Assembly: GCA_023150375.1 (NCBI GenBank)
Contig: JAKLLA010000004.1
Location: 124,001 to 188,000, forward strand
Direction of reading: 5' to 3'
Length of the DNA: 64,000 bases
From: Burkholderiaceae bacterium
GTDB lineage: Bacteria; Pseudomonadota; Gammaproteobacteria; Burkholderiales; Burkholderiaceae_C
The notes beneath the pieces are model-generated. The model was not told the origin of the DNA. It saw nothing but the letters and a program-made list of their open reading frames with translations, and did not search any database. Both the position numbers and the translations under genes were made by a program. This document shows positions 16,266 to 25,803 of the stretch, piece after piece. Each line of letters starts with the position of its first letter. Positions within the stretch are counted from its first letter, which is position 1.

Positions 16266-16958
16266 ATGGTGCAAGCTGCGATCCAGGGCATTTCGTCGAT
16301 GGCCACCCGCGCGCTGCTGGCCGAGCTCACCGAGGCCTACACCGCGCGCAGCGGTGTCCCGGTGGCGATCGAATCCGTCGGCGGCGTGGATGCGGCCCGG
16401 CGCGTGCAGGCCGGCGAGGCCTTCGACGTGGTGATCCTGGCCGCCGATGCGATCGACCGGCTGATCGCCGCAGGCTGCGTGCGTCCCGGCAGCCGGGTCG
16501 ATCTGGTGCACTCCGGGGTGGCCGCGGCGGTGCGTGCCGGTGCGCCCCGGCCCGACATCGGCTCCGAGGCGGCCCTGCGCGAGGCGGTGCTGGCGGCCCG
16601 CACGCTCGGCTGGTCCACCGGCCCCAGCGGCGTGGCGCTGGCCCGGCTGTTCGAGCGCTGGGGCATCGCCGACGAGATCGGCCCGCGCGTCGTCACCGCC
16701 CCGCCCGGCGTGCCCGTGGGCGCGCTGGTGGCCCGCGGCGAGGTGGAGCTGGGCTTCCAGCAGCTCTCCGAGCTGATCCACGTCGAAGGCATCGCCCTGC
16801 TCGGCACGCTGCCGCCCGAAATCCAGATCACCACCACCTTTTCCGCCGGCCTGTGCACTGCCGGCACCCAGCCCGAGGCGGTGCAGGCGATGCTGGCCTT
16901 CATGACCTCGCCCGAAGCCGACGAGGCCAAGCGCCGCCAGGGCATGACGCCCGCCTGA
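16266..16958 (+). CDS. Leaderless ModA-like substrate-binding-domain protein
   Basis: The protein is 230 aa from ATG 16266, 36 bp after the conserved promoter element. It has the type II periplasmic-binding fold of the molybdate-binding family (LTEAYTARSGVPVAIESVGGVDAARRVQAGEAFDVVILAADAIDRLIAAG; TGPSGVALARLFERWG; VARGEVELGFQQLSELIHVEGIALLGTLP). It begins directly with the first strand (MVQAAIQGISSMATRALL), and no signal peptide exists in the upstream frame, so it should be cytoplasmic. No ABC permease or ATPase genes are nearby; the next gene is ligJ. It may bind or isomerise a pathway intermediate or act as a ligand sensor; function unproven. Confidence 0.75.
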   Translation: MVQAAIQGISSMATRALLAELTEAYTARSGVPVAIESVGGVDAARRVQAGEAFDVVILAADAIDRLIAAGCVRPGSRVDLVHSGVAAAVRAGAPRPDIGSEAALREAVLAARTLGWSTGPSGVALARLFERWGIADEIGPRVVTAPPGVPVGALVARGEVELGFQQLSELIHVEGIALLGTLPPEIQITTTFSAGLCTAGTQPEAVQAMLAFMTSPEADEAKRRQGMTPA

Positions 16959-17034
16959 GAACCTGCGAAGGCCGGACCGAACACCGGCCGGTGACCCGCA
17001 GCACCCCTTCCGGACCCCCCAGGAGACTCCCGAC

Positions 17035-18063
17035 ATGATCATCGACGTCCACGGCCACTACACCACCGCACCCAAGGCGCTGGAAACCTGGCGCAATGCG
17101 CAGATCGCCGCGCTGAACAACCCCTCGGCCATGCCGAAGGTCAGCGACCTGAAGATCAGCGACGACGAGATCCGCGAGACCATCGAGACCAACCAGCTGG
17201 CCAAGATGAAGGAGCGCGGCAGCGACCTGACCATCTTCAGCCCGCGTGCCAGCTTCATGGCCCACCACATCGGCGATTTCCAGGTCTCCAGCACCTGGGC
17301 GGCGATCTGCAACGAGCTGTGCTACCGCGTCAGCCAGCTCTTCCCGGACCATTTCGTGCCGGCCGCGATGCTGCCGCAGAGCCCGGGCGTCGACCCCGCT
17401 ACCTGCATCCCCGAGCTGGTCAAGTGCGTGGAGCAGTACGGCAACGTCGGCCTGAACCTCAACCCCGACCCGTCGGGTGGCCACTGGACCAGCCCGCCGC
17501 TGACCGACCGCCACTGGTACCCGATCTACGAGAAGATGGTCGAGTACGACATCCCGGCGATGGTCCACGTCAGCACCAGCTGCAACGCCTGCTTCCACAC
17601 CACCGGCGCGCACTACATCAATGCCGACACCACGGCCTTCATGCAGCTGATCCAGGGCGACCTGTTCAAGGACTTCCCGACCCTGAAGTTCCTGATCCCG
17701 CACGGCGGCGGCGCCGCGCCCTACCACTGGGGCCGTTACCGCGGCCTGGCGCAGGAGCTGAAGAAGCCGCTGCTCGAGGAGCACCTGCTGAACAACGTGT
17801 TCTTCGACACCTGCGTCTACCACCAGCCGGGCATCGACCTGCTGACCAAGGTGATCCCGGTGGAGAACATCCTGTTCGCCAGCGAGATGATCGGTGCGGT
17901 GCGCGGCATCGACCCGCAGACCGGCCACTACTACGACGACACCAAGCGCTACATCGAAGCCTCCACCCAGCTCAGCGCCGAGGAGAAGCAGCTGGTCTAC
18001 GAGGGCAACGCCCGCCGCGTGTTCAGCCGGCTCGATGCGCAGCTGAAGGCCAAGGGACGCTGA
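17035..18063 (+). CDS. ligJ: 4-Oxalomesaconate hydratase
   Basis: The protein is 342 aa, a member of the amidohydrolase superfamily (COG2159 type). The N-terminal IDVHGHYTTAPKALE carries the metal-binding His pair, with SCNACFHTTGAHYINADT, FLIPHGGGAAPYHWGRYRGLAQ and NILFASEMIGAVRGIDPQTG matching LigJ/PmdE proteins. It hydrates 4-oxalomesaconate to 4-carboxy-4-hydroxy-2-oxoadipate, the LigK substrate. It lies 76 bp downstream of the SBP-like gene, probably in the same transcript, and is separated from ligK-I-A-B-C by the acyl-CoA synthetase/marR pair. Confidence 0.93.
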   Translation: MIIDVHGHYTTAPKALETWRNAQIAALNNPSAMPKVSDLKISDDEIRETIETNQLAKMKERGSDLTIFSPRASFMAHHIGDFQVSSTWAAICNELCYRVSQLFPDHFVPAAMLPQSPGVDPATCIPELVKCVEQYGNVGLNLNPDPSGGHWTSPPLTDRHWYPIYEKMVEYDIPAMVHVSTSCNACFHTTGAHYINADTTAFMQLIQGDLFKDFPTLKFLIPHGGGAAPYHWGRYRGLAQELKKPLLEEHLLNNVFFDTCVYHQPGIDLLTKVIPVENILFASEMIGAVRGIDPQTGHYYDDTKRYIEASTQLSAEEKQLVYEGNARRVFSRLDAQLKAKGR

Positions 18064-18068
18064 GCCGG

Positions 18069-18093
18069 CCCGGCGAAGGCGCGATTCGCCGGG
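18069..18093. terminator. Bidirectional hairpin after ligJ
   Basis: A perfect 9-bp stem CCCGGCGAA / TTCGCCGGG with a 7-nt loop lies between the convergent ligJ and acyl-CoA synthetase stops. Confidence 0.5.
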
Positions 18094-18110
18094 GGCTCCC
18101 GGGACGAAGG

Positions 18111-19892
18111 TCAGCCCTTCGCCGCCGCATCCCGCGCATCCTGCTCGGCCTGCAGGGTGCGCCACATCAGCTTGCCGGTCGCGCTGCGCGGCAGCGTGCC
18201 GACGAACTCCACCTGGCGGGGCACCTTGTAGGCGGCCATGTGCTCGCGGCACCAGGCGATCAGGTCTTCGGGCGTCACCGCCACCGGAACGCCTTGGGCA
18301 TCCGTGCGCAGGATGACGAAGGCCTTGACGCTTTCGCCGCGGTAGGGGTCGCGTGTGGCGACGATGCAGACTTCCTGCACCGCCGGGTGCCGGTGCATCA
18401 GGGCTTCCACCTCGGCCGGCCAGACCTTGAAGCCGCTGGCGTTGATCATGCGCTTGAGGCGGTCGGCCAGGGTGAAGTAGCCCTGCGCATCGACGCGGCC
18501 GAGGTCGCCGGTGCGAAACCAGCCTACGCCGTCACGCTCGAAGAAGGCCGCCGCGGTGGCCTCGGGCTGGCGCCAGTAGCCGCGGAAGACCTGCGGGCCG
18601 CTGACGACGATCTCGCCCACCTCGCCCGCCGGCAGCGGACGCAGCGTGTCGGGGTCGACCACCTCCGCGCGTGTGCCGATGTAGGGAATGCCCAGGCACT
18701 GCCGGCGTGCCGCGCCGCGCGGGTTGTTGTGGGTGGGCGCGGCGGTCTCGGTCAGGCCGTAGCCCTCCAGGTACTCCAGGCCGAACTGCTCGCGCAGCCG
18801 GGTGGCCACGGCCTCCGGCATCGCCGCGCCGCCGCCGCCGATGTAGCGCAGGCTGGACAGGTCGTAGCGCGCCAGGTCCGGCGCACCGAGCAGGTCGATC
18901 ACCATGGTCGGGATGTTCGGCCAGTGCGTCACGCGCTGCTGGGAGATGGCCGCGGCGGCCATGTCGCGGTCCCAGCGCGGCAGCAGCACGATCGAGGCCC
19001 CCAGTCGGATCGACGCCAGCATCGCCATCACCATGCCGGTGATGTGGAACATCGGCACGACGACGAGCATCACGTCGCCCTCGCGCAGGTCGTGCCACCA
19101 GCGGCTGGACATCGCGTTGTGGATCAGGCTGGCGTGGCCGTGCATGCAGCCCTTGGCGGCGCCGGTGGTGCCGCTGGTGTAGGGCAGGATGGCCAGGTCC
19201 TGGCCGTGCGTGTGCAGCGGGCCGGGCGTCAGGCCCAGGGCGAGCAGCTCGCGCCACTCGTGCAGGCGGCCCTGGCGGGGCTGCGGTCGCTCCCGGCGCG
19301 GCAGCAGCCAGCCTCGCCAGTGCGCCGGCCAGGCGGCGGCACGGGCCTCGGCGTCCGGCGGCAGCAGCTCGGCGAAGTCGAAGGTGACGAGATGCTGCAG
19401 CGCCTGCTGGCCGGCGAGGCCGTCGTTGGCCCGCACCAGCTCGCCGACGATGTCCGCCGAAGCGATGGCGCAGCGTGCGCCGGAGTCGGTGATGTAGTGG
19501 CCCAGCTCGTCGGCCTTGTTCATCGGGTTGACCGGTACCACCACGGCGTCGGCCCGCAGGATGGCGTGGAAGGCGATCACGAAGGCGGGGCAGTTCTGCA
19601 TGAACAGCAGCACCCGGTCGCCGCGGGCCACGCCCAGAGCCTGCAGGGCGCCGGCCAGCGCCTCGGCCTGGGTCGCCAGTTCCAGCCAGGGATAGCGGCG
19701 GCCCAGGAAGTCGAGTCCCACCTCCTGCGGCTGCGCCTCGGCGCGGCGCGCCAGCGCCAGCCAGAGCGATTCGTCGGGCACGTCCAGCGCGCGTGGCACG
19801 CCGGCGGGCCAGACGGCATGGTGCGCGGCCGGCGGTGGTGCGGCGTGGCGGAAGACGGGGCCTTCGGGAGGGCGGGCTGCGGCGTCGGTCAT
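18111..19892 (-). CDS. Long-chain fatty-acid/aromatic acyl-CoA synthetase (AMP-forming)
   Basis: The protein is 593 aa from ATG 19892 (MTDAAARPPEGP). ANL superfamily motifs are in order: YTSGTTGAAKG (P-loop), the A5 motif YLEGYGLTETAAPTHNNP, GWFRTGDLGRVDAQGY, RLKRMINASGFKVWPAEVE, and the C-terminal catalytic lysine region PRSATGKLMWRTL. Its relatives are annotated as long-chain fatty-acid-CoA ligases, but substrate choice in this family cannot be read reliably from sequence. It is divergent from a MarR gene, and an inverted repeat 19 bp upstream of the ATG suggests control by that regulator. It interrupts the lig genes and may activate an aromatic or fatty acid. Confidence 0.88.
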   Translation of the reverse strand: MTDAAARPPEGPVFRHAAPPPAAHHAVWPAGVPRALDVPDESLWLALARRAEAQPQEVGLDFLGRRYPWLELATQAEALAGALQALGVARGDRVLLFMQNCPAFVIAFHAILRADAVVVPVNPMNKADELGHYITDSGARCAIASADIVGELVRANDGLAGQQALQHLVTFDFAELLPPDAEARAAAWPAHWRGWLLPRRERPQPRQGRLHEWRELLALGLTPGPLHTHGQDLAILPYTSGTTGAAKGCMHGHASLIHNAMSSRWWHDLREGDVMLVVVPMFHITGMVMAMLASIRLGASIVLLPRWDRDMAAAAISQQRVTHWPNIPTMVIDLLGAPDLARYDLSSLRYIGGGGAAMPEAVATRLREQFGLEYLEGYGLTETAAPTHNNPRGAARRQCLGIPYIGTRAEVVDPDTLRPLPAGEVGEIVVSGPQVFRGYWRQPEATAAAFFERDGVGWFRTGDLGRVDAQGYFTLADRLKRMINASGFKVWPAEVEALMHRHPAVQEVCIVATRDPYRGESVKAFVILRTDAQGVPVAVTPEDLIAWCREHMAAYKVPRQVEFVGTLPRSATGKLMWRTLQAEQDARDAAAKG

Positions 19893-19910
19893 GGGAGTGC
19901 CCGAGAATGA

Positions 19911-19925
19911 GTCAAGTTCATTGAC
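19911..19925. promoter_or_regulatory. Inverted repeat, probable MarR operator
   Basis: GTCAA-gttca-TTGAC is a perfect inverted repeat in the 157-bp divergent region between the acyl-CoA synthetase and marR genes, 19 bp before the synthetase ATG. Confidence 0.5.
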
Positions 19926-20049
19926 ATTATCGAAGCCGGCGCTGGAGCGCCCCACCGTGTTTCCACCGACAGGCCGGCGCTGCGCCGGGCCGATGCCGGC
20001 CGGCACAATCGCCGCCGGCGGATTTCCGCCGTCTGCCCGGACCGCTCCG

Positions 20050-20460
20050 ATGAAATCGCTCCGCTACCTGCTGGCTCAGCGCTACGCCTGGATGGAGGCC
20101 CGCCTGCACGAGGGCGCCGAGCGCGCGGGCTACGGCTACATCACCCCGGCGATGTCGCGCATGTTCGGCCAGATGGGCCGCGAGCCGATCGGCCTGTCCG
20201 AGCTGGCGCGCCGCCTGATGGTCTCGCGCCAGGCGGTGCACCAGCTTGCCGGCGAGGCGCTGCGCCACGGTCTGGTGGAGCTGGTCGACAGCCCCAGCCA
20301 CAAGCGGGTGCGGCTGCTGCGGTTCACGCCCGAGGGCGAGGCCATGTACGCCAGCGGCACACGCGACCTGGGCGAGATCGAACAGCGCCTGGCCGAGCGC
20401 CTCGGCGCCCAGGACATGGCTGCGTTGCAGCGCATCCTGGCGCAGGACTGGGGCGATTGA
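20050..20460 (+). CDS. MarR-family regulator
   Basis: The protein is 136 aa from ATG 20050. The winged helix has ELARRLMVSRQAVHQLAGEALRHGLVELVDSPSHKRVRLLRFTPEGEAM: recognition helix SRQAVHQLAGE, and wing PSHKRVRLLRFTPEG with the D-x-R region replaced by DSPSHKRVR. The upstream in-frame extension (from 19891) has no domain character. It is divergent from the acyl-CoA synthetase gene and probably represses it through the 19911-19925 repeat, with an acyl-CoA or aromatic acid as likely ligand (inference). Confidence 0.88.
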   Translation: MKSLRYLLAQRYAWMEARLHEGAERAGYGYITPAMSRMFGQMGREPIGLSELARRLMVSRQAVHQLAGEALRHGLVELVDSPSHKRVRLLRFTPEGEAMYASGTRDLGEIEQRLAERLGAQDMAALQRILAQDWGD

Positions 20461-20509
20461 GGGCCGGGTGCCGGCGGGGCGACCGGCCGAGGCAGGCATG
20501 CCGCCTTGG

Positions 20510-20564
20510 GATAGCAGTTAGTGCGTCCTTTGCCTTGTCGGCATGGCTGGGGCTGGCCAGAATG
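20510..20564 (+). promoter_or_regulatory. Conserved promoter element, copy 2 (ligK-I-A-B-C unit)
   Basis: Blocks GATAGCAGTTAGTG, TTGCCT, CGGCATGGCTG and CAGAATG match copy 1 at 16174-16229 and end 38 bp before the ligK ATG. The conservation of sequence, spacing and distance to the start indicates co-regulation of the two lig units. Confidence 0.7.
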
Positions 20565-20602
20565 CAGATCTCTCTTCTCGGACGCGTCGCAGAAAGGCCG
20601 CC

Positions 20603-21286
20603 ATGTACGAACTCGGTGTCGTCTATCGAAACATCACCCGCGCCGATCGCGCCACGGCCGATGCCCTGGCCGCCTTCGGCTCCGCCACGGTGCACGAGGC
20701 CATGGGGCGCGTCGGCCTGATGAAGCCCTACATGCGGCCGATCCAGCAGGACGTGCAGGTCAGCGGCACTGCCGTGACCGTGCTGCTGCAGCCGGGCGAC
20801 AACTGGATGATGCACGTCGCTGCCGAGCAGATCCAGCCGGGCGACCTCGTGGTGGCCACCGTCACGGCCGACTGCAGCGACGGCTACTTCGGTGACCTGC
20901 TGGCCACCAGCTTCATGGCCCGCGGTGCGCGCGGCCTGGTCATCGAAGCCGGCGTGCGCGACACCAAGGTGCTGCGCGAGATGGGCTTTCCGGTCTGGAG
21001 CCGCTACGTGTCCTCCAAGGGAACGATCAAGGCCACGCCGGGCTCGGTGAACATCCCCATCGTCTGTGCCGGCGCCTGGGTCAATCCGGGCGACGTGGTG
21101 GTGGCCGACGACGACGGCGTGGTCTGTGTGCCGCGGGCCATTGCCGCGAAGACGCTGGAGGCCGCGGCCAAGCGGGAGGCCAACGAGGGCGCCAAGCGCG
21201 ACCAGCTCGCCGCCGGTGTGCTGGGCCTGGACATGTACAAGATGCGTGAGCCGCTGGCCGCCGCCGGCCTGAAGTACCTCGACTGA
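20603..21286 (+). CDS. ligK: 4-Carboxy-4-hydroxy-2-oxoadipate aldolase
   Basis: The protein is 227 aa from ATG 20603 ([20 protein letters not shown]). It is an RraA-like class II aldolase: [62 protein letters not shown] (the GD and R-D metal/oxyanion motifs) and [16 protein letters not shown]. It cleaves CHA to pyruvate and oxaloacetate with a divalent metal and often also decarboxylates oxaloacetate. It is the first gene of the five-gene lig operon; the conserved promoter element ends 38 bp upstream. Spacing to ligI is 17 bp. Confidence 0.93.
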   Translation: MYELGVVYRNITRADRATADALAAFGSATVHEAMGRVGLMKPYMRPIQQDVQVSGTAVTVLLQPGDNWMMHVAAEQIQPGDLVVATVTADCSDGYFGDLLATSFMARGARGLVIEAGVRDTKVLREMGFPVWSRYVSSKGTIKATPGSVNIPIVCAGAWVNPGDVVVADDDGVVCVPRAIAAKTLEAAAKREANEGAKRDQLAAGVLGLDMYKMREPLAAAGLKYLD

Positions 21287-21303
21287 AGCAAGGAGCCTCG
21301 CGC

Positions 21304-22245
21304 ATGAGCAAACCCACTTCCGGCGACTTCACCAAGACCGCGGGCTGGCTGGACTGGTACAGCGGCCCGAGCAAGCCGCGCTTCCAGCTGCCCGCCGGTG
21401 CGGTGGACGCGCACTGCCACGTCTTCGGCCCGGGCGCCGAGTTCCCCTACGCCCCCGAGCGCAAGTACACGCCCTGCGACGCGTCCAAGCAGGCGCTGTA
21501 CGCCCTGCGTGACCACCTGGGCTTCGCGCGCAACGTCATCGTGCAGGCCACCTGTCACGGCGCCGACAACCGCGCGATGGTCGACGCCTGCGTCTCCAGC
21601 GGCGGCAAGGCGCGCGGCGTGGCCACCGTCAAGCGCAGCATCTCGGACGCCGAGCTGCAGCAGCTGCACGACGCCGGTGTGCGCGGCGTGCGCTTCAACT
21701 TCGTCAAGCGGCTGGTGGATTTCACGCCGAAGGACGAGCTGATGGAGATTGCCGGGCGCATCGCCAAGCTGGGCTGGCATGTGGTGATCTACTTCGAGGC
21801 GGTGGACCTGCCCGAGCTGTGGGACTTCTTCACCGCGCTGCCCACCACGGTGGTGGTCGACCACATGGGCCGCCCGGACGTGAGCAAGCCCCTCGACGGC
21901 CCGGAGTTCGCGCTGTTCCTGAAGTTCATGCGCGAACACGGCAACGTCTGGAGCAAGGTGAGCTGCCCGGAGCGCCTGTCCGTCACCGGCCCGAAAGCCC
22001 TGAATGGCGAACAGGCCGCCTACCGGGACGTGGTGCCCTTCGCCCGTCGCGTCGTGGAAGAGTTCCCCGACCGCGTGCTCTGGGGCACCGACTGGCCGCA
22101 TCCCAACCTGAAGGACCACATGCCCGACGACGGCCTGCTGGTGGACTTCATCCCGCAGATCGCGCCGACGGCCGAACTGCAGAAGAAGCTGCTGGTCGAC
22201 AACCCGATGCGGCTGTACTGGCCGGAAGAAATCGGCGTTGCCTGA
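21304..22245 (+). CDS. ligI: 2-Pyrone-4,6-dicarboxylate hydrolase
   Basis: The protein is 313 aa, an amidohydrolase-superfamily member of the metal-independent LigI type. VDAHCHVFGPGAEFPYAPERKYTP carries the HxH pair, with GVRGVRFNFVKRLVD, VVDHMGRPDVS and the C-terminal VLWGTDWPHPNLKDHMPDD holding the catalytic Asp. It opens the lactone PDC to 4-oxalomesaconate. It is in the operon after ligK (AAGGAG ribosome site just upstream) and before ligA. The 148-bp gap to ligA contains no evident gene. Confidence 0.94.
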   Translation: MSKPTSGDFTKTAGWLDWYSGPSKPRFQLPAGAVDAHCHVFGPGAEFPYAPERKYTPCDASKQALYALRDHLGFARNVIVQATCHGADNRAMVDACVSSGGKARGVATVKRSISDAELQQLHDAGVRGVRFNFVKRLVDFTPKDELMEIAGRIAKLGWHVVIYFEAVDLPELWDFFTALPTTVVVDHMGRPDVSKPLDGPEFALFLKFMREHGNVWSKVSCPERLSVTGPKALNGEQAAYRDVVPFARRVVEEFPDRVLWGTDWPHPNLKDHMPDDGLLVDFIPQIAPTAELQKKLLVDNPMRLYWPEEIGVA

Positions 22246-22393
22246 CCCAGTCCGGCCCCTGATCCGGGATGATCGGGGGCCCGGGCGACGGCGGCAGATG
22301 TCCGAGCCCGCAGGGCGAGTTTCTGCCGCTGGCGAACGGGTATCCCGGTCGTCCCGGCCTGCGCCCACATTCCAGCGAACCGGAGGCAAGCCC

Positions 22394-23717
<1,324 letters not shown>

Positions 23718-23726
23718 GGAATCCCC

Positions 23727-24686
23727 ATGAGCAGCAAGATCAAGGTCGCGCTGGCCGGCGCCGGCGCCTTCGGCATCAAGCACCTGGACGGCATCAAGAA
23801 CATCGCCGACGTCGAGGTGGTGTCGCTGATCAGCCGCGACCTGGACAAGACCCGGGAAGTGGCGGCCAAGTACGGCATCGGCCACTGCACGACCGACCTG
23901 GCCGACAGCCTGGCGCTGCCCGAGGTGGACGCCGTCATCCTCTGCACGCCCACGCAGATGCACGCCAGCCAGACGCTGGCCTGCCTGAAGGCGGGCAAGC
24001 ATGTGCAGGTCGAGATCCCGCTGTGCGACGTCTACCGGGAAGGCCAGGAGGTGGCCGAGCTGGCCGCGAAGTCCGGCAAGGTGGCCATGGTCGGCCACAC
24101 CCGCCGCTTCAACCCCAGCCACCAGTGGGTGCGCCAACGCATCACGGCGGGCGAATTCAACATCCAGCAGATGGATGTGCAGACCTTCTTCTTCCGCCGT
24201 ACCAACATGAACGCGCTGGGCCAGCCGCGCAGCTGGACCGACCACCTGCTGTGGCACCACGCCGCGCACACGGTGGACCTGTTCGCCTACCAGGCGCGCA
24301 GCCCGATCGTGAAGGCCAACGCCATCCAGGGCCCGATCCACCCGACGCTGGGCATCGCGATGGACATGAGCATCCAGCTCAAGGCCGCCAACGGCGCGAT
24401 CTGCACGCTCAGCCTGTCCTTCAACAACGACGGCCCGCTGGGCACCTTCTTCCGCTACATCGGCGACACGGGCACCTACATCGCCCGCTACGACGACCTG
24501 GTCAACGGCAAGGAAGAGAAGATCGACGTGTCCAAGGTGGACGTGTCGATGAACGGCATCGAGCTGCAGGACCGCGAGTTCTTCGCCGCGATCCGCGAAG
24601 GCCGCGAGCCCAACTCCTCCGTGGCCCAGGTGCTGCCCTGCTACCAGGTGCTGCACGACCTGGAGCAGCAGCTCGACGCCGGCTGA
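23727..24686 (+). CDS. ligC: CHMS dehydrogenase
   Basis: The protein is 319 aa, a Gfo/Idh/MocA-type NAD(P)-dependent dehydrogenase: the N-terminal Rossmann motif AGAGAFGIKHLDGI, then CTPTQMHASQTLACLKAGKHVQVEIPLCD (the conserved EKP-like active-site region reads VEIP) and GHTRRFNPSHQWVR. It oxidises the hemiacetal of CHMS to 2-pyrone-4,6-dicarboxylate, the LigI substrate. It is the last gene of the lig operon; the next gene (RlmN-like) starts 41 bp later and may be read through. Confidence 0.94.
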   Translation: MSSKIKVALAGAGAFGIKHLDGIKNIADVEVVSLISRDLDKTREVAAKYGIGHCTTDLADSLALPEVDAVILCTPTQMHASQTLACLKAGKHVQVEIPLCDVYREGQEVAELAAKSGKVAMVGHTRRFNPSHQWVRQRITAGEFNIQQMDVQTFFFRRTNMNALGQPRSWTDHLLWHHAAHTVDLFAYQARSPIVKANAIQGPIHPTLGIAMDMSIQLKAANGAICTLSLSFNNDGPLGTFFRYIGDTGTYIARYDDLVNGKEEKIDVSKVDVSMNGIELQDREFFAAIREGREPNSSVAQVLPCYQVLHDLEQQLDAG

Positions 24687-24727
24687 TCCGGCGCGTCGGC
24701 GGTGGGACAGCGGGGACAATCGCGCCC

Positions 24728-25777
24728 ATGCAGATCTCCCAGCTCCGACAGCGCCTTCGGGCCCTGGGCGCCAACCCGGCGCACGAGGCCCGTGTGCTGC
24801 GCCACTGGGCGCTCGCCAAGCCGCAGGACAGCGGCCGGCGGCGCAACCAGCACTACCTGCCCCAGGCCCTGCGCGAGGCCCTGCCCGGTATCGAGGCCGA
24901 GCTTGCCGGCCTGGCGCGCCTGCACAGCGTGCACCCCGGCGAGGACGGCTCCGAACGCCTGCTGCTCAGCCTCGCCGACGGCCTGCTGGCCGAGAGCGTG
25001 CTGCTGCCGCGCGACGGCCTGTGCATCAGCAGCCAGGTGGGCTGTGCCGTGGGCTGCCGCTTCTGCATGACCGGGCGCGACGGCCTGCAGCGCCAGCTCA
25101 GCAGCGGCGAGATGGTCGCCCAGGTGGTGCAGGCGCGCAGCCGCCGGCCGGTGAAGAAGGTGGTGTTCATGGGCATGGGCGAGCCCGCTCACAACCTGGA
25201 CGCCGTGCTGGAGGCCATCCAGCTGCTCGGCCACGAGGGTGGCATCGGCCACAAGCAGCTGGTGTTCTCCACCGTCGGTGACGAGCGCGCCTTCGACACC
25301 TTGATGGCCTTGGGCCAGGGTGAGGCCAGGCCCGCGCTGGCCCTGAGCCTGCACACGACGAAGCCCGAGCTGCGCGAGCACCTGCTGCCGCGCGCGCCGC
25401 GCATCGCCCCGGCCGAGCTGGTGGCCCGCGCCGAGGCCTACGCCCGCGCCACCGGCTACCCGGTGCAGTACCAGTGGACGCTGATGGACGGCGTGAACGA
25501 CGGGCCCGAGGAGATCGAAGGCCTCGTTGCCCTGCTGTCAGGCACCTATGGGGTGCTCAACATGATTCCCTACAACCAGGTGGACGGCCTGCCCTACCAG
25601 CGCCCCAGCTGGGAGAAGGCCGCCGAGATCGCCCGCACGCTGCACCGTCGCGGCATCCTGACCAAGCTGCGCCAGTCGGCCGGCCAGGACGTGGACGGCG
25701 GCTGCGGCCAGTTGCGCGCCCGCGTGCTGGCGCCGCACCGCCGCGGCGACGTGGTGCCGATCCAGCCCATCCCCTGA
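24728..25777 (+). CDS. RlmN-like radical SAM RNA methyltransferase
   Basis: The protein is 349 aa from ATG 24728. The radical SAM Cys motif is CAVGCRFC, preceded 7 residues upstream by a Cys (CISSQVGC) equivalent to E. coli Cys118. The second catalytic Cys is in DVDGGCGQLR near the C-terminus, equivalent to Cys355. KKVVFMGMGEPAHNLDAV and LALSLHTTKPELREHLLPR are SAM-binding family blocks. The N-terminal ~90 residues are poorly like RlmN, and the gene is outside the usual ndk/ispG context, so this may be a paralogue. It probably methylates adenine C2 in rRNA or tRNA; the exact target is unproven. Confidence 0.82.
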   Translation: MQISQLRQRLRALGANPAHEARVLRHWALAKPQDSGRRRNQHYLPQALREALPGIEAELAGLARLHSVHPGEDGSERLLLSLADGLLAESVLLPRDGLCISSQVGCAVGCRFCMTGRDGLQRQLSSGEMVAQVVQARSRRPVKKVVFMGMGEPAHNLDAVLEAIQLLGHEGGIGHKQLVFSTVGDERAFDTLMALGQGEARPALALSLHTTKPELREHLLPRAPRIAPAELVARAEAYARATGYPVQYQWTLMDGVNDGPEEIEGLVALLSGTYGVLNMIPYNQVDGLPYQRPSWEKAAEIARTLHRRGILTKLRQSAGQDVDGGCGQLRARVLAPHRRGDVVPIQPIP

Positions 25778-25803
25778 ATCGCTCTCTTCAACAGGTTCCC
25801 TCC

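Noticed and set aside
17319-19910. An 863-aa plus-strand frame crossing ligJ and the acyl-CoA synthetase
   Set aside because: Out of frame with ligJ and antisense to the synthetase; no recognisable motif.
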